Origin: Finegoldia magna ATCC 53516
GTDB lineage: Bacteria; Bacillota; Clostridia; Tissierellales; Peptoniphilaceae
NCBI RefSeq assembly: GCF_000159695.1
Contig: NZ_CM000955.1
Span: 1,065,473-1,129,472 of the forward strand
Direction of reading: 5' to 3'
DNA length: 64,000 bases
A program made the position numbers and the translations under genes. Below the pieces are notes generated by a model. It worked only from the letters and a program-made list of their open reading frames with translations, did no database searches and had not been told where the DNA came from. Shown here piece by piece: positions 26,454 to 34,199 of the stretch; position 1 is the stretch's first letter; each line of letters opens with the position of its first letter.

Positions 26454-26681
26454 TTATATTTCTTCTTTTGCGAAAAATCTTCTGTAAATAAATCTAATTA
26501 CCAACACTGCTAATGCTATTTTGATGAAAACTTTCAAAAATGAGTAGGCAACAGCTCCAATTGCAACCAAAATTCCTACAATTGCGCCGCCTAATCCCAA
26601 TATCAAACCAAAAGTTCCCAAAATAGCTGCGAAAACTATTGATAGAATAACTATCAAAATAACAAATGCTAAAGTAATCAT
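26454..26681 (-). CDS. Small glycine-rich membrane protein
   Basis: 75 residues with two hydrophobic helices joined by a glycine-rich turn (GTFGLILGLGGAIVG) and a basic C-terminal end (YRRFFAKEEI). GGAGG precedes the ATG. It is first in a two-gene unit with the next small membrane protein. Function unknown; such proteins often sit in envelope-stress operons, but nothing here proves that. Confidence 0.65.
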   Translation of the reverse strand: MITLAFVILIVILSIVFAAILGTFGLILGLGGAIVGILVAIGAVAYSFLKVFIKIALAVLVIRFIYRRFFAKEEI

Positions 26682-26738
26682 AATTTCCTCCCTTTGCTTT
26701 GTACAGTACCTTTTATTACATTATAGCATAATAATCCC

Positions 26739-27443
26739 TTATTCACAACAAGCATTAGGAGATAATTCAAAAGATTTTATAAAAAACTTACCACTTTTTT
26801 GTACAAGTTTAAGTTCCGATTTGATATCATCTTCTAAAATAATTTCCTTGGAATTGATTTTGCACACCACTGGCTCAAACGCCCACTCTTCATCATTTTC
26901 CATCACATAATACGAATTGTCATCCTTAGAATACACGACATTTTCTTTGTTTGTGACATCATCTGATGAAATATTCGCATATTTTATCAACACAGCGTCC
27001 ACCAAATTCCTGTCCACCTTCAAAATCTTTGCGTTTTCTCTTGTTTTTTTGAACGCGTCTGGATTTTGTTTCTTCAATTCGTCTATCTTGGATTTGTCCT
27101 TGTCAGGATCCAGCGTTTTGCTTGGAAAATTCGCCACGAAATTTTTAAGCGTGATATCTTTTGGTGATGCGAAGCTCTCCCCGTAGAAAAATGTATCCAA
27201 CGAATTTACAACATCTTCGCCATTATAATCGTACGGCTTGTTAAAGTTCGCTGCGATTTTTTCGACATCTGATTTTTCCAACCTACCGTCTTTTGAAATG
27301 TCCACATTTTTGAATCCGTCATTCAAATAATCTGCCACATAAGCCTTGTTTTCTTCGGTAATTTCTGGCATTTTCTTCGAACAAGATGTGACAAATACGA
27401 CAGCGAAAATCACAAATGCGATTTTAAATAATTTGTTTTTCAT
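26739..27443 (-). CDS. Lipoprotein of unknown function
   Basis: 234 residues from the second in-frame ATG (27443), chosen because GGGAGGAAAT precedes it; an upstream ATG at 27455 would lack an RBS. A lipobox VTSC places the lipidated Cys at about residue 21. The mature part is acidic and lysine-rich and has no domain I recognise. It is exported and anchored to the outer leaflet of the cell membrane. It reads in the same direction as its neighbours but has about 55 bp on either side. Confidence 0.7.
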   Translation of the reverse strand: MKNKLFKIAFVIFAVVFVTSCSKKMPEITEENKAYVADYLNDGFKNVDISKDGRLEKSDVEKIAANFNKPYDYNGEDVVNSLDTFFYGESFASPKDITLKNFVANFPSKTLDPDKDKSKIDELKKQNPDAFKKTRENAKILKVDRNLVDAVLIKYANISSDDVTNKENVVYSKDDNSYYVMENDEEWAFEPVVCKINSKEIILEDDIKSELKLVQKSGKFFIKSFELSPNACCE

Positions 27444-27489
27444 ATTTCCTCCCATATCCTATTAACATTATTATATATTAAAATCAAAT

Positions 27490-27533
27490 AAAAAACACTG
27501 ACGGAAGTTTAACCAACTCCCAAATCAGTGTTT
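27490..27533 (-). terminator. Terminator overlapping the end of the radical SAM gene
   Basis: AAAACACTGA / TCAGTGTTTT with a 24-base loop, then TTTTTT on the minus strand. The 5' arm encodes part of the protein's last residues. Confidence 0.75.
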
Positions 27534-28195
27534 TCAACTAACATCTCGACTTTCGGATGATTTTTCAAATCGTAGTGATTTTCCAAAAACCACTTCACAA
27601 GCTCATCATCTCTTTTAATTGGCGTAGAATTATTTATGAAAATATTAATAGTAATCCATTTGAAATTAGCCAAACCAATCTCAATGTCTTTTTCAATCAT
27701 CTCCTTAGTTTGACCCTTGATTCCAACCATTAAACAAGCCGAATCAAAATAATCGGACACCTCTTTTACATCAGTAAATTTCGCGTTTTTGTTGAGGACA
27801 TTTTCTCTAAAATCGTAATCGAACGATTCAATCCCCGTCTTAAACAAAATTTCGCAGCCGAAAAACTCCCTGATTTCGTGAAGTCTATTTTTGAAAATAT
27901 AATGCGCTTCGAAAACCAATGTGTGAATATTCTTCTTATGAATTAAATTCTTGATGTCGATTTTCGTCTGTTCTGGAAGTTCGAACACATTTCCCGAATT
28001 AATACATTCCAAAACACCGAATTCGCCAGTCACATTTTGAAGAATCTCACGATTTTCACGAACAGCATCATCCATATCCATCGTATTGTCTTCAATGTAA
28101 TCGCAAAAAGTGCATTTGCCCCAAAAACATGGTCTGCCTTTCAAAAGCACAATCTCGCGTTTTAATTTTTCCTCAATCTTAGCGTATCGATTCAA
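27509..28195 (-). CDS. Small radical SAM protein downstream of an ECF S-component
   Basis: 228 residues. The cluster motif is C23-FWGK-C28-TF-C31, a CX4CX2C spacing instead of the usual CX3CX2C. The rest resembles a short radical SAM barrel (VFEAHYIFKNRLHEIREFFG, FKTGIESFDYDFREN). The start overlaps the ECF S-component gene by 17 bp, so both are translated from one mRNA. Pairing of an S-component with a radical SAM enzyme recalls the queuine-salvage pair described in gut anaerobes (queuine lyase QueL). This is an inference from context, not a recognised sequence match. Confidence 0.7.
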   Translation of the reverse strand: MNRYAKIEEKLKREIVLLKGRPCFWGKCTFCDYIEDNTMDMDDAVRENREILQNVTGEFGVLECINSGNVFELPEQTKIDIKNLIHKKNIHTLVFEAHYIFKNRLHEIREFFGCEILFKTGIESFDYDFRENVLNKNAKFTDVKEVSDYFDSACLMVGIKGQTKEMIEKDIEIGLANFKWITINIFINNSTPIKRDDELVKWFLENHYDLKNHPKVEMLVENTDLGVG

Positions 28196-28721
28196 GCTTA
28201 ATCCTCTTAACAGCAGTCATCACGACACTAAATGAAATAAGTCTGTCCACAAATTCCATAAAATATTGGTTGATAAAAGATGCTGCAGCTGGATTGATAC
28301 CCTTGTTGATCATGAATCTTACGATAACATCACTTCCTGAGCTTGTAACCCCACCAAAAATATATCCTTGAATAATAGCACCCAAAATAGCGCCTGGAAG
28401 TACAGCCAATAAAAGTGCAGGAATAGTGTGCAATTTCTTGAAATATCCCTTTTCGTACAAAATTCCAACCATAAACACCATAAGCATACCCGTAGGAGCA
28501 AATGGAAGCGCAAATGGATCGAAAAGAACTTGATTCATAACAGATGACAAAAACGCCGTCACAACCCCGTATTTCCATCCAAATAACATACACACTAATA
28601 GGGATCCTATGTGATCCAATAACAAAGGAACCTTCGTACTAACAGCGATAAAAGCACCAAGGCAGTTGATTGCAACGCAAATCGCTATAGTAGTCAACAA
28701 TTTCGTATTCGTTTTTCTCAA
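28179..28721 (-). CDS. ECF transporter substrate-binding (S) component
   Basis: 180 residues with six hydrophobic helices, typical of the S-components that confer specificity on energy-coupling-factor vitamin importers. The start is a TTG at 28719-28721 with AGGAGG 8 bases upstream. The EcfA/EcfT module is not encoded in the window, so it must be shared and located elsewhere. It is followed by an overlapping radical SAM gene and preceded by a structured leader. The substrate may be a queuine-type base, judged only by that context. Confidence 0.8.
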   Translation of the reverse strand: MRKTNTKLLTTIAICVAINCLGAFIAVSTKVPLLLDHIGSLLVCMLFGWKYGVVTAFLSSVMNQVLFDPFALPFAPTGMLMVFMVGILYEKGYFKKLHTIPALLLAVLPGAILGAIIQGYIFGGVTSSGSDVIVRFMINKGINPAAASFINQYFMEFVDRLISFSVVMTAVKRIKLESIR

Positions 28722-28724
28722 TAA

Positions 28725-28755
28725 AAAAACCTCCTAATAAAATATAGGAGAACTC
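28725..28755 (-). promoter_or_regulatory. Hairpin covering the RBS of the ECF S-component gene
   Basis: CTCCTA / TAGGAG with an 8-base loop, followed by G and seven T. It could act either as a terminator or by hiding the AGGAGG RBS, and would be the expression platform of the leader element just upstream. Confidence 0.55.
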
Positions 28756-28766
28756 AAAAATAACGC

Positions 28767-28803
28767 CCTGTTTTTTTATACTTGGAGCTCTCAAACAAGT
28801 CCT
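28767..28803 (-). promoter_or_regulatory. Possible preQ1-I-like riboswitch aptamer
   Basis: The minus-strand leader has the stem ACTTG / CAAGT closing an 11-base loop (TTTGAGAGCTC). The loop ends in C just before the 3' strand, and the A-rich tail ATAAAAAAACAGGG follows. This layout resembles class I preQ1 riboswitches (hairpin plus A-rich tail ending in a pseudoknot). The expected pseudoknot pairing is weak, so the call is tentative. A strong hairpin CTGAAA-TTTA-TTTCAG precedes it. Confidence 0.3.
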
Positions 28804-28853
28804 GAAATAAATTTCAGTTTTAACTAGGCAACAGTAATTTTACCAAATAATTA

Positions 28854-29145
28854 AACTCAATGCAAATGAGTCGCTAAAAAGTATAAACCGATTTATTTGT
28901 CGATAAAGAAAGTTTACCAAAAACTCGTAAATCGCTCATCTGACTACAAAAATTGATAAATTCAACGCTCATGAAACTAAAATCGCGAACTCGCTAACGC
29001 TCAAACAGCGCGATTTTTACGTTTCATTTCGCTTGAATTTAAAGCAATTTTTTCCGAACGATTCGCTCCTTTACGATGTTTTTGCTTATAACAAATTCCT
29101 ATCCAAATCGGTTTCTACTTTTTATTGCTAACATATTTTGAGTTG
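28854..29145. repeat. Long imperfect palindromic intergenic repeat, copy 2
   Basis: Left-arm pieces AACTCA, TAAAAAGTATAAACCGATTT and AAAACTCGTAAA are met by inverted matches on the right (AAATCGGTTTCTACTTTTTA and so on) over about 290 bp. The inner part runs from TCTGACTACAAAAA through TAAAATCGCG to TTTCGCTTGAATTT and TTTTTTCCG, and matches copies 1 and 3. No coding frame of note is present. Confidence 0.8.
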
Positions 29146-29188
29146 AAAATTTTGTAAAATTTCACACACATCCCCTCTTTTTTCTCTA

Positions 29189-29470
29189 TCAATTAAACAT
29201 GTACTGCGCAAAGCTTCGTAAGGCGTTTTCTTGTTGCAATTTAGTTAAGCCTTATTGCATCGAATATCATCTGGAGAAAACAAATACAAATTCAAGCGAA
29301 ATGAAACGTTAAAGAATTGCACCGCTTGAGCGTAGCGAGCTTCAAATTTTAGGATTTCGAGATTAGAATTTGCCAATTTTCGTAGTCGATTAAGCGTTTT
29401 GCAACTTTTATTTCCTTACCCACCAAAATAACGCCTCTTACGAAGCGTTATTTAATACATGTTTAATTGA
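29189..29470. repeat. Long imperfect palindromic intergenic repeat, copy 3
   Basis: The outer arms TCAATTAAACATGTA (29189-29203) and the exact inverted copy (29456-29470) enclose further matches such as GCTTCGTAAG. The core lies in the opposite orientation to copy 2 and contains CGACTACGAAAATT, CCTAAAAT, GCTCGCTACGCTCAAGCG and ACGTTTCATTTCGCTTGAA when read on the minus strand. The right arm is the 3' end of nnrE with its terminator; the left arm is an inverted partial copy of it. Confidence 0.8.
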
Positions 29471-30082
29471 TTTTTCCGGTATACCTATGGTTTCCACGAC
29501 GTATTCTCCCTCGTACTCTTGCAACGACTTTTTCGGTAATTGCAATGTCACAAGAAGATCTGCCTTCACTGCTACGTTGTGGATTTTATTTTCATCAGAA
29601 TCCAACCCCGATGGCATATCCACGCTCACAACGAATGCTTGTGTGTCGTTAATCATGTCGATTACATCTTTGTAAATTCCTTCGATGTCTCTTTTGAGTC
29701 CCGTTCCAAAAATGCTGTCGACAATCAAATCATTTTCTGTGATGTCGAATTTCGTGTTTTCGTCTACAAATTCAATCTCAACGTCTAATTTTTTCAAAAT
29801 ATCGTAATTGATTTTAAAATCCGTCGATGCTTTTTCTAGCCTTCCAATCACATACACCTTCACACATCGTTCTTCGTTGTAAATATCCCTTGCAACTGCC
29901 AAGCCATCTCCACCGTTGTTTCCAACAGATGCAAACACATACGCTTTGTCGAATTTCTTGTCCAAAATGTGTTTGGAGATTTGCGCTTTGGCGTTTTCCA
30001 TCAACACAATCGATGGAATTCCGATTTCGTGAATCGTGTAGTGGTCGATTTGTCTCATTTGTTCAGCTGTTACATAAATCAT
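29438..30082 (-). CDS. nnrE: NAD(P)H-hydrate epimerase
   Basis: 214 residues, YjeF N-terminal domain only. Signatures: IVLMENAK near the start, [18 protein letters not shown] and [15 protein letters not shown], then VDMPSGLD. It interconverts the R and S forms of damaged NAD(P)HX so that the dehydratase can repair them. The ADP-dependent dehydratase (NnrD) domain found fused in many bacteria is absent and must be elsewhere. The ATG overlaps the upstream dnaI-like gene by 4 bp. The 3' end forms the outer arm of palindromic repeat copy 3. Confidence 0.92.
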   Translation of the reverse strand: MIYVTAEQMRQIDHYTIHEIGIPSIVLMENAKAQISKHILDKKFDKAYVFASVGNNGGDGLAVARDIYNEERCVKVYVIGRLEKASTDFKINYDILKKLDVEIEFVDENTKFDITENDLIVDSIFGTGLKRDIEGIYKDVIDMINDTQAFVVSVDMPSGLDSDENKIHNVAVKADLLVTLQLPKKSLQEYEGEYVVETIGIPEKSIKHVLNNAS

Positions 30083-31056
30083 AGTCCGTTTTTGAACCTC
30101 TCTTCTCTTATATCCCTGCCGAAAAATTGTATCGGTATGAACTCGCCCTTGATTCTCGATGAAATTCTCTGATCGTATTGTGTTGTCAAATCATCAAGGT
30201 CGATATTTGTCGAAATTATCGTAGTTTTTTGGTTTTGAATTCTGTAATTTAAAAGATCAAATAGTAAGCTGATGTTGGTTTCTGTGGAATTTTCCGTTCC
30301 CAAATCATCAATCATAAGCACATCGCAGTTGTAGATAATATCTTCAACTTCTGGTTGTGGTTTCTCGTTGAAATTCTGATATCTTATCGAAAAAAGTTGC
30401 TTCAACAATTGCATCGCAGACAAATAAATCACAGAAAATCCGTTTTCAATGATTTCTTTCGCCATGCACGATAACAAATATGTTTTACCAGTTCCAACTT
30501 GTCCGTACAACAACAGCGACTTCGCGTTTTTCGTGTAATTCTTGGAATAATATTTCAAATTCTCACTGATTGCTTCCATGTTTTCACGTTGGGACATTCC
30601 TTGTGCGCTGTCTTTTTTCGTATCAAAAACGTTGATGTCAAATCTATCAAAGTTTTGTTGTTTCATTTGCTCGTTAAGTGAACTTTTTTCACGTGCAATG
30701 TTTACCATGATTGTTTTCTTGCAAGAACACATTTTTCCGTTGTAAACTCCAGTATCCTCACACTTGTCGCAGCGATGCTTCAAGTTCAAATAATCACTTG
30801 GAAACCCACTTAATATGAGCAATTTGTGCATTTTTTCTTCAGTGGATTTGATTTCATCTTCCAAATTCTTTAATTCTTCCTTGTCAGCTTTGATGCTTTT
30901 TTTCAGATATTCGTATCCAATCTCGTTTCGGTGTTGGAGCAAATTCTCGTATTCTGGAACTTTTCGAAAAACTTCATCAAATCTCATGTCCAATTCTTTT
31001 TTGGATTGATTTCTGTAATCTTCCAATATTCTGTTGGCTTCTTTTGCGTAGCTCAT
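30079..31056 (-). CDS. DnaI/DnaC-like helicase loader ATPase
   Basis: 325 residues. The N-terminal part has a four-cysteine zinc-binding site ([10 protein letters not shown]...KMCSCKK, about 93-113), as in DnaI of Bacillus. The AAA+ domain has Walker [15 protein letters not shown], Walker B VLMIDDLG and an arginine-rich C-terminal end. It loads the replicative helicase DnaB, whose gene lies upstream in the same operon. The gene sits between the dnaD-like gene (2 bp apart) and nnrE (4 bp overlap). Confidence 0.9.
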   Translation of the reverse strand: MSYAKEANRILEDYRNQSKKELDMRFDEVFRKVPEYENLLQHRNEIGYEYLKKSIKADKEELKNLEDEIKSTEEKMHKLLILSGFPSDYLNLKHRCDKCEDTGVYNGKMCSCKKTIMVNIAREKSSLNEQMKQQNFDRFDINVFDTKKDSAQGMSQRENMEAISENLKYYSKNYTKNAKSLLLYGQVGTGKTYLLSCMAKEIIENGFSVIYLSAMQLLKQLFSIRYQNFNEKPQPEVEDIIYNCDVLMIDDLGTENSTETNISLLFDLLNYRIQNQKTTIISTNIDLDDLTTQYDQRISSRIKGEFIPIQFFGRDIREERFKNGL

Positions 31057-31058
31057 TA

Positions 31059-31817
31059 TTATTTATCCTTTTGCTCTTTTGATTTCTTGATAAAATCGTT
31101 CAAAAATTTCGAGTTAATATTTGTAGCCTTGTTTTCAATATCGTTAGTCTTCGGTCTGTAGTAAGTTCTCTTTTTCGTTTTTCTTTGTTGCTTTTTGTTG
31201 TTTTCTTCTTGCCATTGTTCCAACGTCATGATACCGTCAAGCTTCCAATTTCTGAGAACTTGCAAAACGTAATTCGTATTGTTTTTCGTGTTCGGATTAG
31301 TTGTACAATAATGAAAAGCTGTCACCACCAACTCTGGTGTTTGGTGATAAGTGGAAATGTGTTCCAAAATTCGCTCCATTTCTGATTTGGATAATTCCAT
31401 ATCTCTGATGTCTTCGATATCTCTGAACATCTCTTTGATTTCTTGACTATTTTGTGGAATGTAAGTCTTCTGACTTTCATCTGGCTCAGGATTTGTAATT
31501 CCAAGATACAATTGTCTCAAACTCAAAAAAACCGTGTGGTTAGTTTGTGTCTCTGCGTCAGTGTATCGTTTGATAATTCCCTCGTCCAGCCAGTAATTCC
31601 AACACTCAGATACTTCGCTTTCAGTCAAATCCAACGCCTTCGCGATTTCTTCGTCTGAAATATCCACGTTCGCCGAAGTATCCTTGGCAAGCTTGTACGC
31701 GTACAAATACACTTTTAGTTGATTTCCTGTGGCTACTTGAAGATATTGATTCAAAAATATATTTTCAATAGGTGTTTCGCCCAAATCTATTTTAAATTTT
31801 TCTACACTATATTTCAT
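31059..31817 (-). CDS. DnaD-domain replication protein
   Basis: 252 residues from ATG at 31817, which has GAGGTGA upstream; the longer open frame reads through the end of the GNAT gene. An N-terminal winged helix (about 25-85, NVDISDEEIAKALDLTESEVSECWNYW) is followed by a DnaD-like C-terminal domain (about 140-200, SKSEMERILEHISTYHQTPELV...NYVLQVLRNW) and a basic tail. Such proteins help open DNA and recruit the helicase loader during replication initiation and restart. Its place next to the dnaI-like gene supports this. Confidence 0.88.
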   Translation of the reverse strand: MKYSVEKFKIDLGETPIENIFLNQYLQVATGNQLKVYLYAYKLAKDTSANVDISDEEIAKALDLTESEVSECWNYWLDEGIIKRYTDAETQTNHTVFLSLRQLYLGITNPEPDESQKTYIPQNSQEIKEMFRDIEDIRDMELSKSEMERILEHISTYHQTPELVVTAFHYCTTNPNTKNNTNYVLQVLRNWKLDGIMTLEQWQEENNKKQQRKTKKRTYYRPKTNDIENKATNINSKFLNDFIKKSKEQKDK

Positions 31818-31821
31818 AAAA

Positions 31822-32385
31822 TCACCTCTTATTATCAATCGCCATCGTAGTGTTCTTCGAAAAAATCGTACCGTCTTTGACGATAAAAAATTCATCGAAT
31901 TCTTCGTCGTGCGTGTCCAATCTTTGATTTTCGAACACTTCTTCGTAACTACAAAACTTCCTGAATCCACATTTTTCGTAGCATTTTATCGCTCTTTTGT
32001 TGAAATTATTCACATTCAAGAAAATCCTGTCCAATCCGTAAACTTTAAACCCAATGTTAATCAAAGCTTTGATGGATTCTTCGCCGTATGATTTGTCCAT
32101 TTCATTTGGATCCAAAACAATACCCAAAAACGCTGTTTTCGTGAACTTGTCGTATTGTTTCAGACCCACATATCCTACTAATTTGCGAGATTTGTCCCTA
32201 ATCGCAAAATATTTTTGAGTTTTCATTTCTCTTTTTTGGCGATACCACATTTTTATTTCAAAATCGTCCAAATCTGACAAATTGTAATCGATAAGTCGTT
32301 CGTCTGTGTGTTTTCCCCATTGTTCGATTTCAAATGCATCGTCCAACGTAAAATCTTCTAACGTTAACCTCTCAGTAGTTATCAT
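31822..32385 (-). CDS. GNAT-family N-acetyltransferase
   Basis: 187 residues, RimJ/RimL-like. The acetyl-CoA region is GIVLDPNEMDKSYGEESIKALINIGF followed by RIFLNVNNFNKRAIKCYEKCGF. It may acetylate a protein N-terminus or a small molecule. The start overlaps dnaB by 4 bp, so it is translationally coupled within the replication operon. The C-terminal extension of about 30 residues is not part of the core fold. Confidence 0.85.
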   Translation of the reverse strand: MITTERLTLEDFTLDDAFEIEQWGKHTDERLIDYNLSDLDDFEIKMWYRQKREMKTQKYFAIRDKSRKLVGYVGLKQYDKFTKTAFLGIVLDPNEMDKSYGEESIKALINIGFKVYGLDRIFLNVNNFNKRAIKCYEKCGFRKFCSYEEVFENQRLDTHDEEFDEFFIVKDGTIFSKNTTMAIDNKR

Positions 32386-33719
32386 TTGTCAAACGCTCCT
32401 ACATCGGGCATTTGCTTGTCCAAATCCATAAACTTCGTGTGTTCCTTGTCGAATAAAGTATCCACAGTTCCCGTTGGACCGTTTCTGTGTTTTGCGACGA
32501 TAATTTCCGCGATGTTTGGCTTGTCAGTTTCAGGATCGTAATAATCATCACGATACAACATCAACACAACGTCCGCGTCTTGTTCTATCGCCCCAGATTC
32601 ACGAAGGTCACTCATGACCGGTCTGTGGTTCGGTCTTTGGTCAGGCGCACGTGACAACTGACTCAACGCTAGAATCGGGCAATTTAATTCCTTCGCCAAA
32701 CCTTTGAGTCCTCTTGAAATCGTGGAGATTTCTTGTTGTCTGTTCTCACTTCTGGAATTGGTAGTCATAAGTTGCAAATAATCTATAATCACCAAATCCA
32801 ATTGTCCACGTGCTTTTAATTTTCTGCATTTGGAACGAAGCTCATTAAGCGAAATCGACGAAGTATCATCGACATGCATATTACTTTCTGCTAATAATTG
32901 TGCTGCTTGTCCGAGATTTGTCCACTCAGTAATTTTACCAGACACAAGTTCCGACAAATTAATGTTACTAAGAGCAGACAATAATCTTTGAGTCAATTGC
33001 ATCTTACTCATTTCAAGAGAGAAAATCGCAACTTGATGTTCAACACTAGCCTTGTATGCAATGTTAAGCGCAAGTGATGTTTTACCCATTGCAGGACGCG
33101 CTGCAAGTAAAATCAAATCTGAGTTTTGAAGACCTGAAAGTTGTCTATCCAAATCAATCAACCCAGTCGTAACGCCGGTTAATTGTCCTTGGGTCATACT
33201 CATTTCGCCAATTCGTGCAAGAGTTGGCTCCAACATTTCTTGGATTGGAACCAAATCTTGGTGGTTTCGGTTCTGACTGATTTTGAAAATATTACTCTCA
33301 GCGTATTCTAAAACTTCACCAACGGAATTGTTGGCAATGGACATATCAATGACATCTTGTGACACGCGCATCAAATTCCTGATAATTGCCTTGCTTTTTA
33401 TAATATCTGCGTAGTATTTTACATTCACAGCACTTCCTACAGCTTCTGAAATGCTGATAAGCTCATCAATCCCGCCGATAATTTCGTACATATTATTGGA
33501 TTTTAATTTGTCTTCCAATGTAATGTAATCCACAGGCTTTTTCTCGTCGATTACTTGCAAAATCGCCTTGTAGATTTCTTGGTATTTCGTAGAATAAAAA
33601 TCTATCGGCTCCACGATTTCTGCCGCATCATCCACAGCTCTCTCGTCGATTATCATCGCACCGATTACACTTCTCTCAGCTTCCAAATCGCACGGCATAA
33701 TATTTTGTTGATTTTCCAT
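32382..33719 (-). CDS. dnaB: Replicative DNA helicase
   Basis: 445 residues. The N-terminal DnaB domain (PCDLEAERSVIGAMI) is followed by the RecA-like domain with Walker A AARPAMGKTSLALN, Walker B DLVIIDYLQLM and QLSRAPDQR. It forms the hexameric ring that unwinds DNA at the fork. It follows rplI, as in many Firmicutes, and precedes genes for a DnaD-like protein and a helicase loader. No intein is present. Confidence 0.96.
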   Translation of the reverse strand: MENQQNIMPCDLEAERSVIGAMIIDERAVDDAAEIVEPIDFYSTKYQEIYKAILQVIDEKKPVDYITLEDKLKSNNMYEIIGGIDELISISEAVGSAVNVKYYADIIKSKAIIRNLMRVSQDVIDMSIANNSVGEVLEYAESNIFKISQNRNHQDLVPIQEMLEPTLARIGEMSMTQGQLTGVTTGLIDLDRQLSGLQNSDLILLAARPAMGKTSLALNIAYKASVEHQVAIFSLEMSKMQLTQRLLSALSNINLSELVSGKITEWTNLGQAAQLLAESNMHVDDTSSISLNELRSKCRKLKARGQLDLVIIDYLQLMTTNSRSENRQQEISTISRGLKGLAKELNCPILALSQLSRAPDQRPNHRPVMSDLRESGAIEQDADVVLMLYRDDYYDPETDKPNIAEIIVAKHRNGPTGTVDTLFDKEHTKFMDLDKQMPDVGAFDK

Positions 33720-33752
33720 TACCTCACCGCCTTTCTGTCGTGTATTTTACAA

Positions 33753-34199
33753 TTATTCCTTGTCTACAATTACTTCTAAGTTAGCGTTAATATCAGGATA
33801 TACCTTAACTACAACATTAAATGTTCCCAAAGATTTGATGTTGTCTTTCATTTCGATTTTTTTCTTGTCAACATCCAAACTGTGTTGCTCCTTTAATGCT
33901 TTTTCGATATCCATTGAAGTGATTGAACCGAAAAGTCTGTCGCCTTCACCTGTTTTGGCGATAATCTTAACTTTTATATTTTCGATTTTTTCTTTTAATT
34001 CATTAGCGTTTTTGATATTTTCTCTTTCAATCGCTCTTAGTTCTGCTTGTTTTTCTTCCCAAATTTTTATATTTTCTTTTGTAGCTTGTACTGCTAATTT
34101 ATTTGGTAGTAGGAAATTTCTCGCAAAGCCAGTCTTTGCATTAACCATTTCGCCAGCTTTTCCCAACTTATCTACATCACTAGTCAATATAACTTTCAT
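33753..34199 (-). CDS. rplI: 50S ribosomal protein L9
   Basis: 148 residues from ATG at 34199, where the protein starts MKVILTSDVDKLGKAGE as in all L9 proteins; an upstream in-frame ATG belongs to the gdpP 3' end. L9 has an N-terminal rRNA-binding domain, a long central helix and a C-terminal domain. It binds 23S rRNA near the L1 stalk. The start overlaps gdpP by 20 bp. Confidence 0.96.
   Translation of the reverse strand: MKVILTSDVDKLGKAGEMVNAKTGFARNFLLPNKLAVQATKENIKIWEEKQAELRAIERENIKNANELKEKIENIKVKIIAKTGEGDRLFGSITSMDIEKALKEQHSLDVDKKKIEMKDNIKSLGTFNVVVKVYPDINANLEVIVDKE

Noticed and set aside
25978..29470. CRISPR or rRNA operon fragments in the repeat-rich gaps
   Set aside because: The copies are long palindromes with different arms and no regular repeat-spacer pattern, and no rRNA sequence is recognised.
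31818..31970. N-terminal extension of the DnaD-like protein
   Set aside because: It lies inside the end of the GNAT gene in another frame; the ATG at 31817 has a good RBS.
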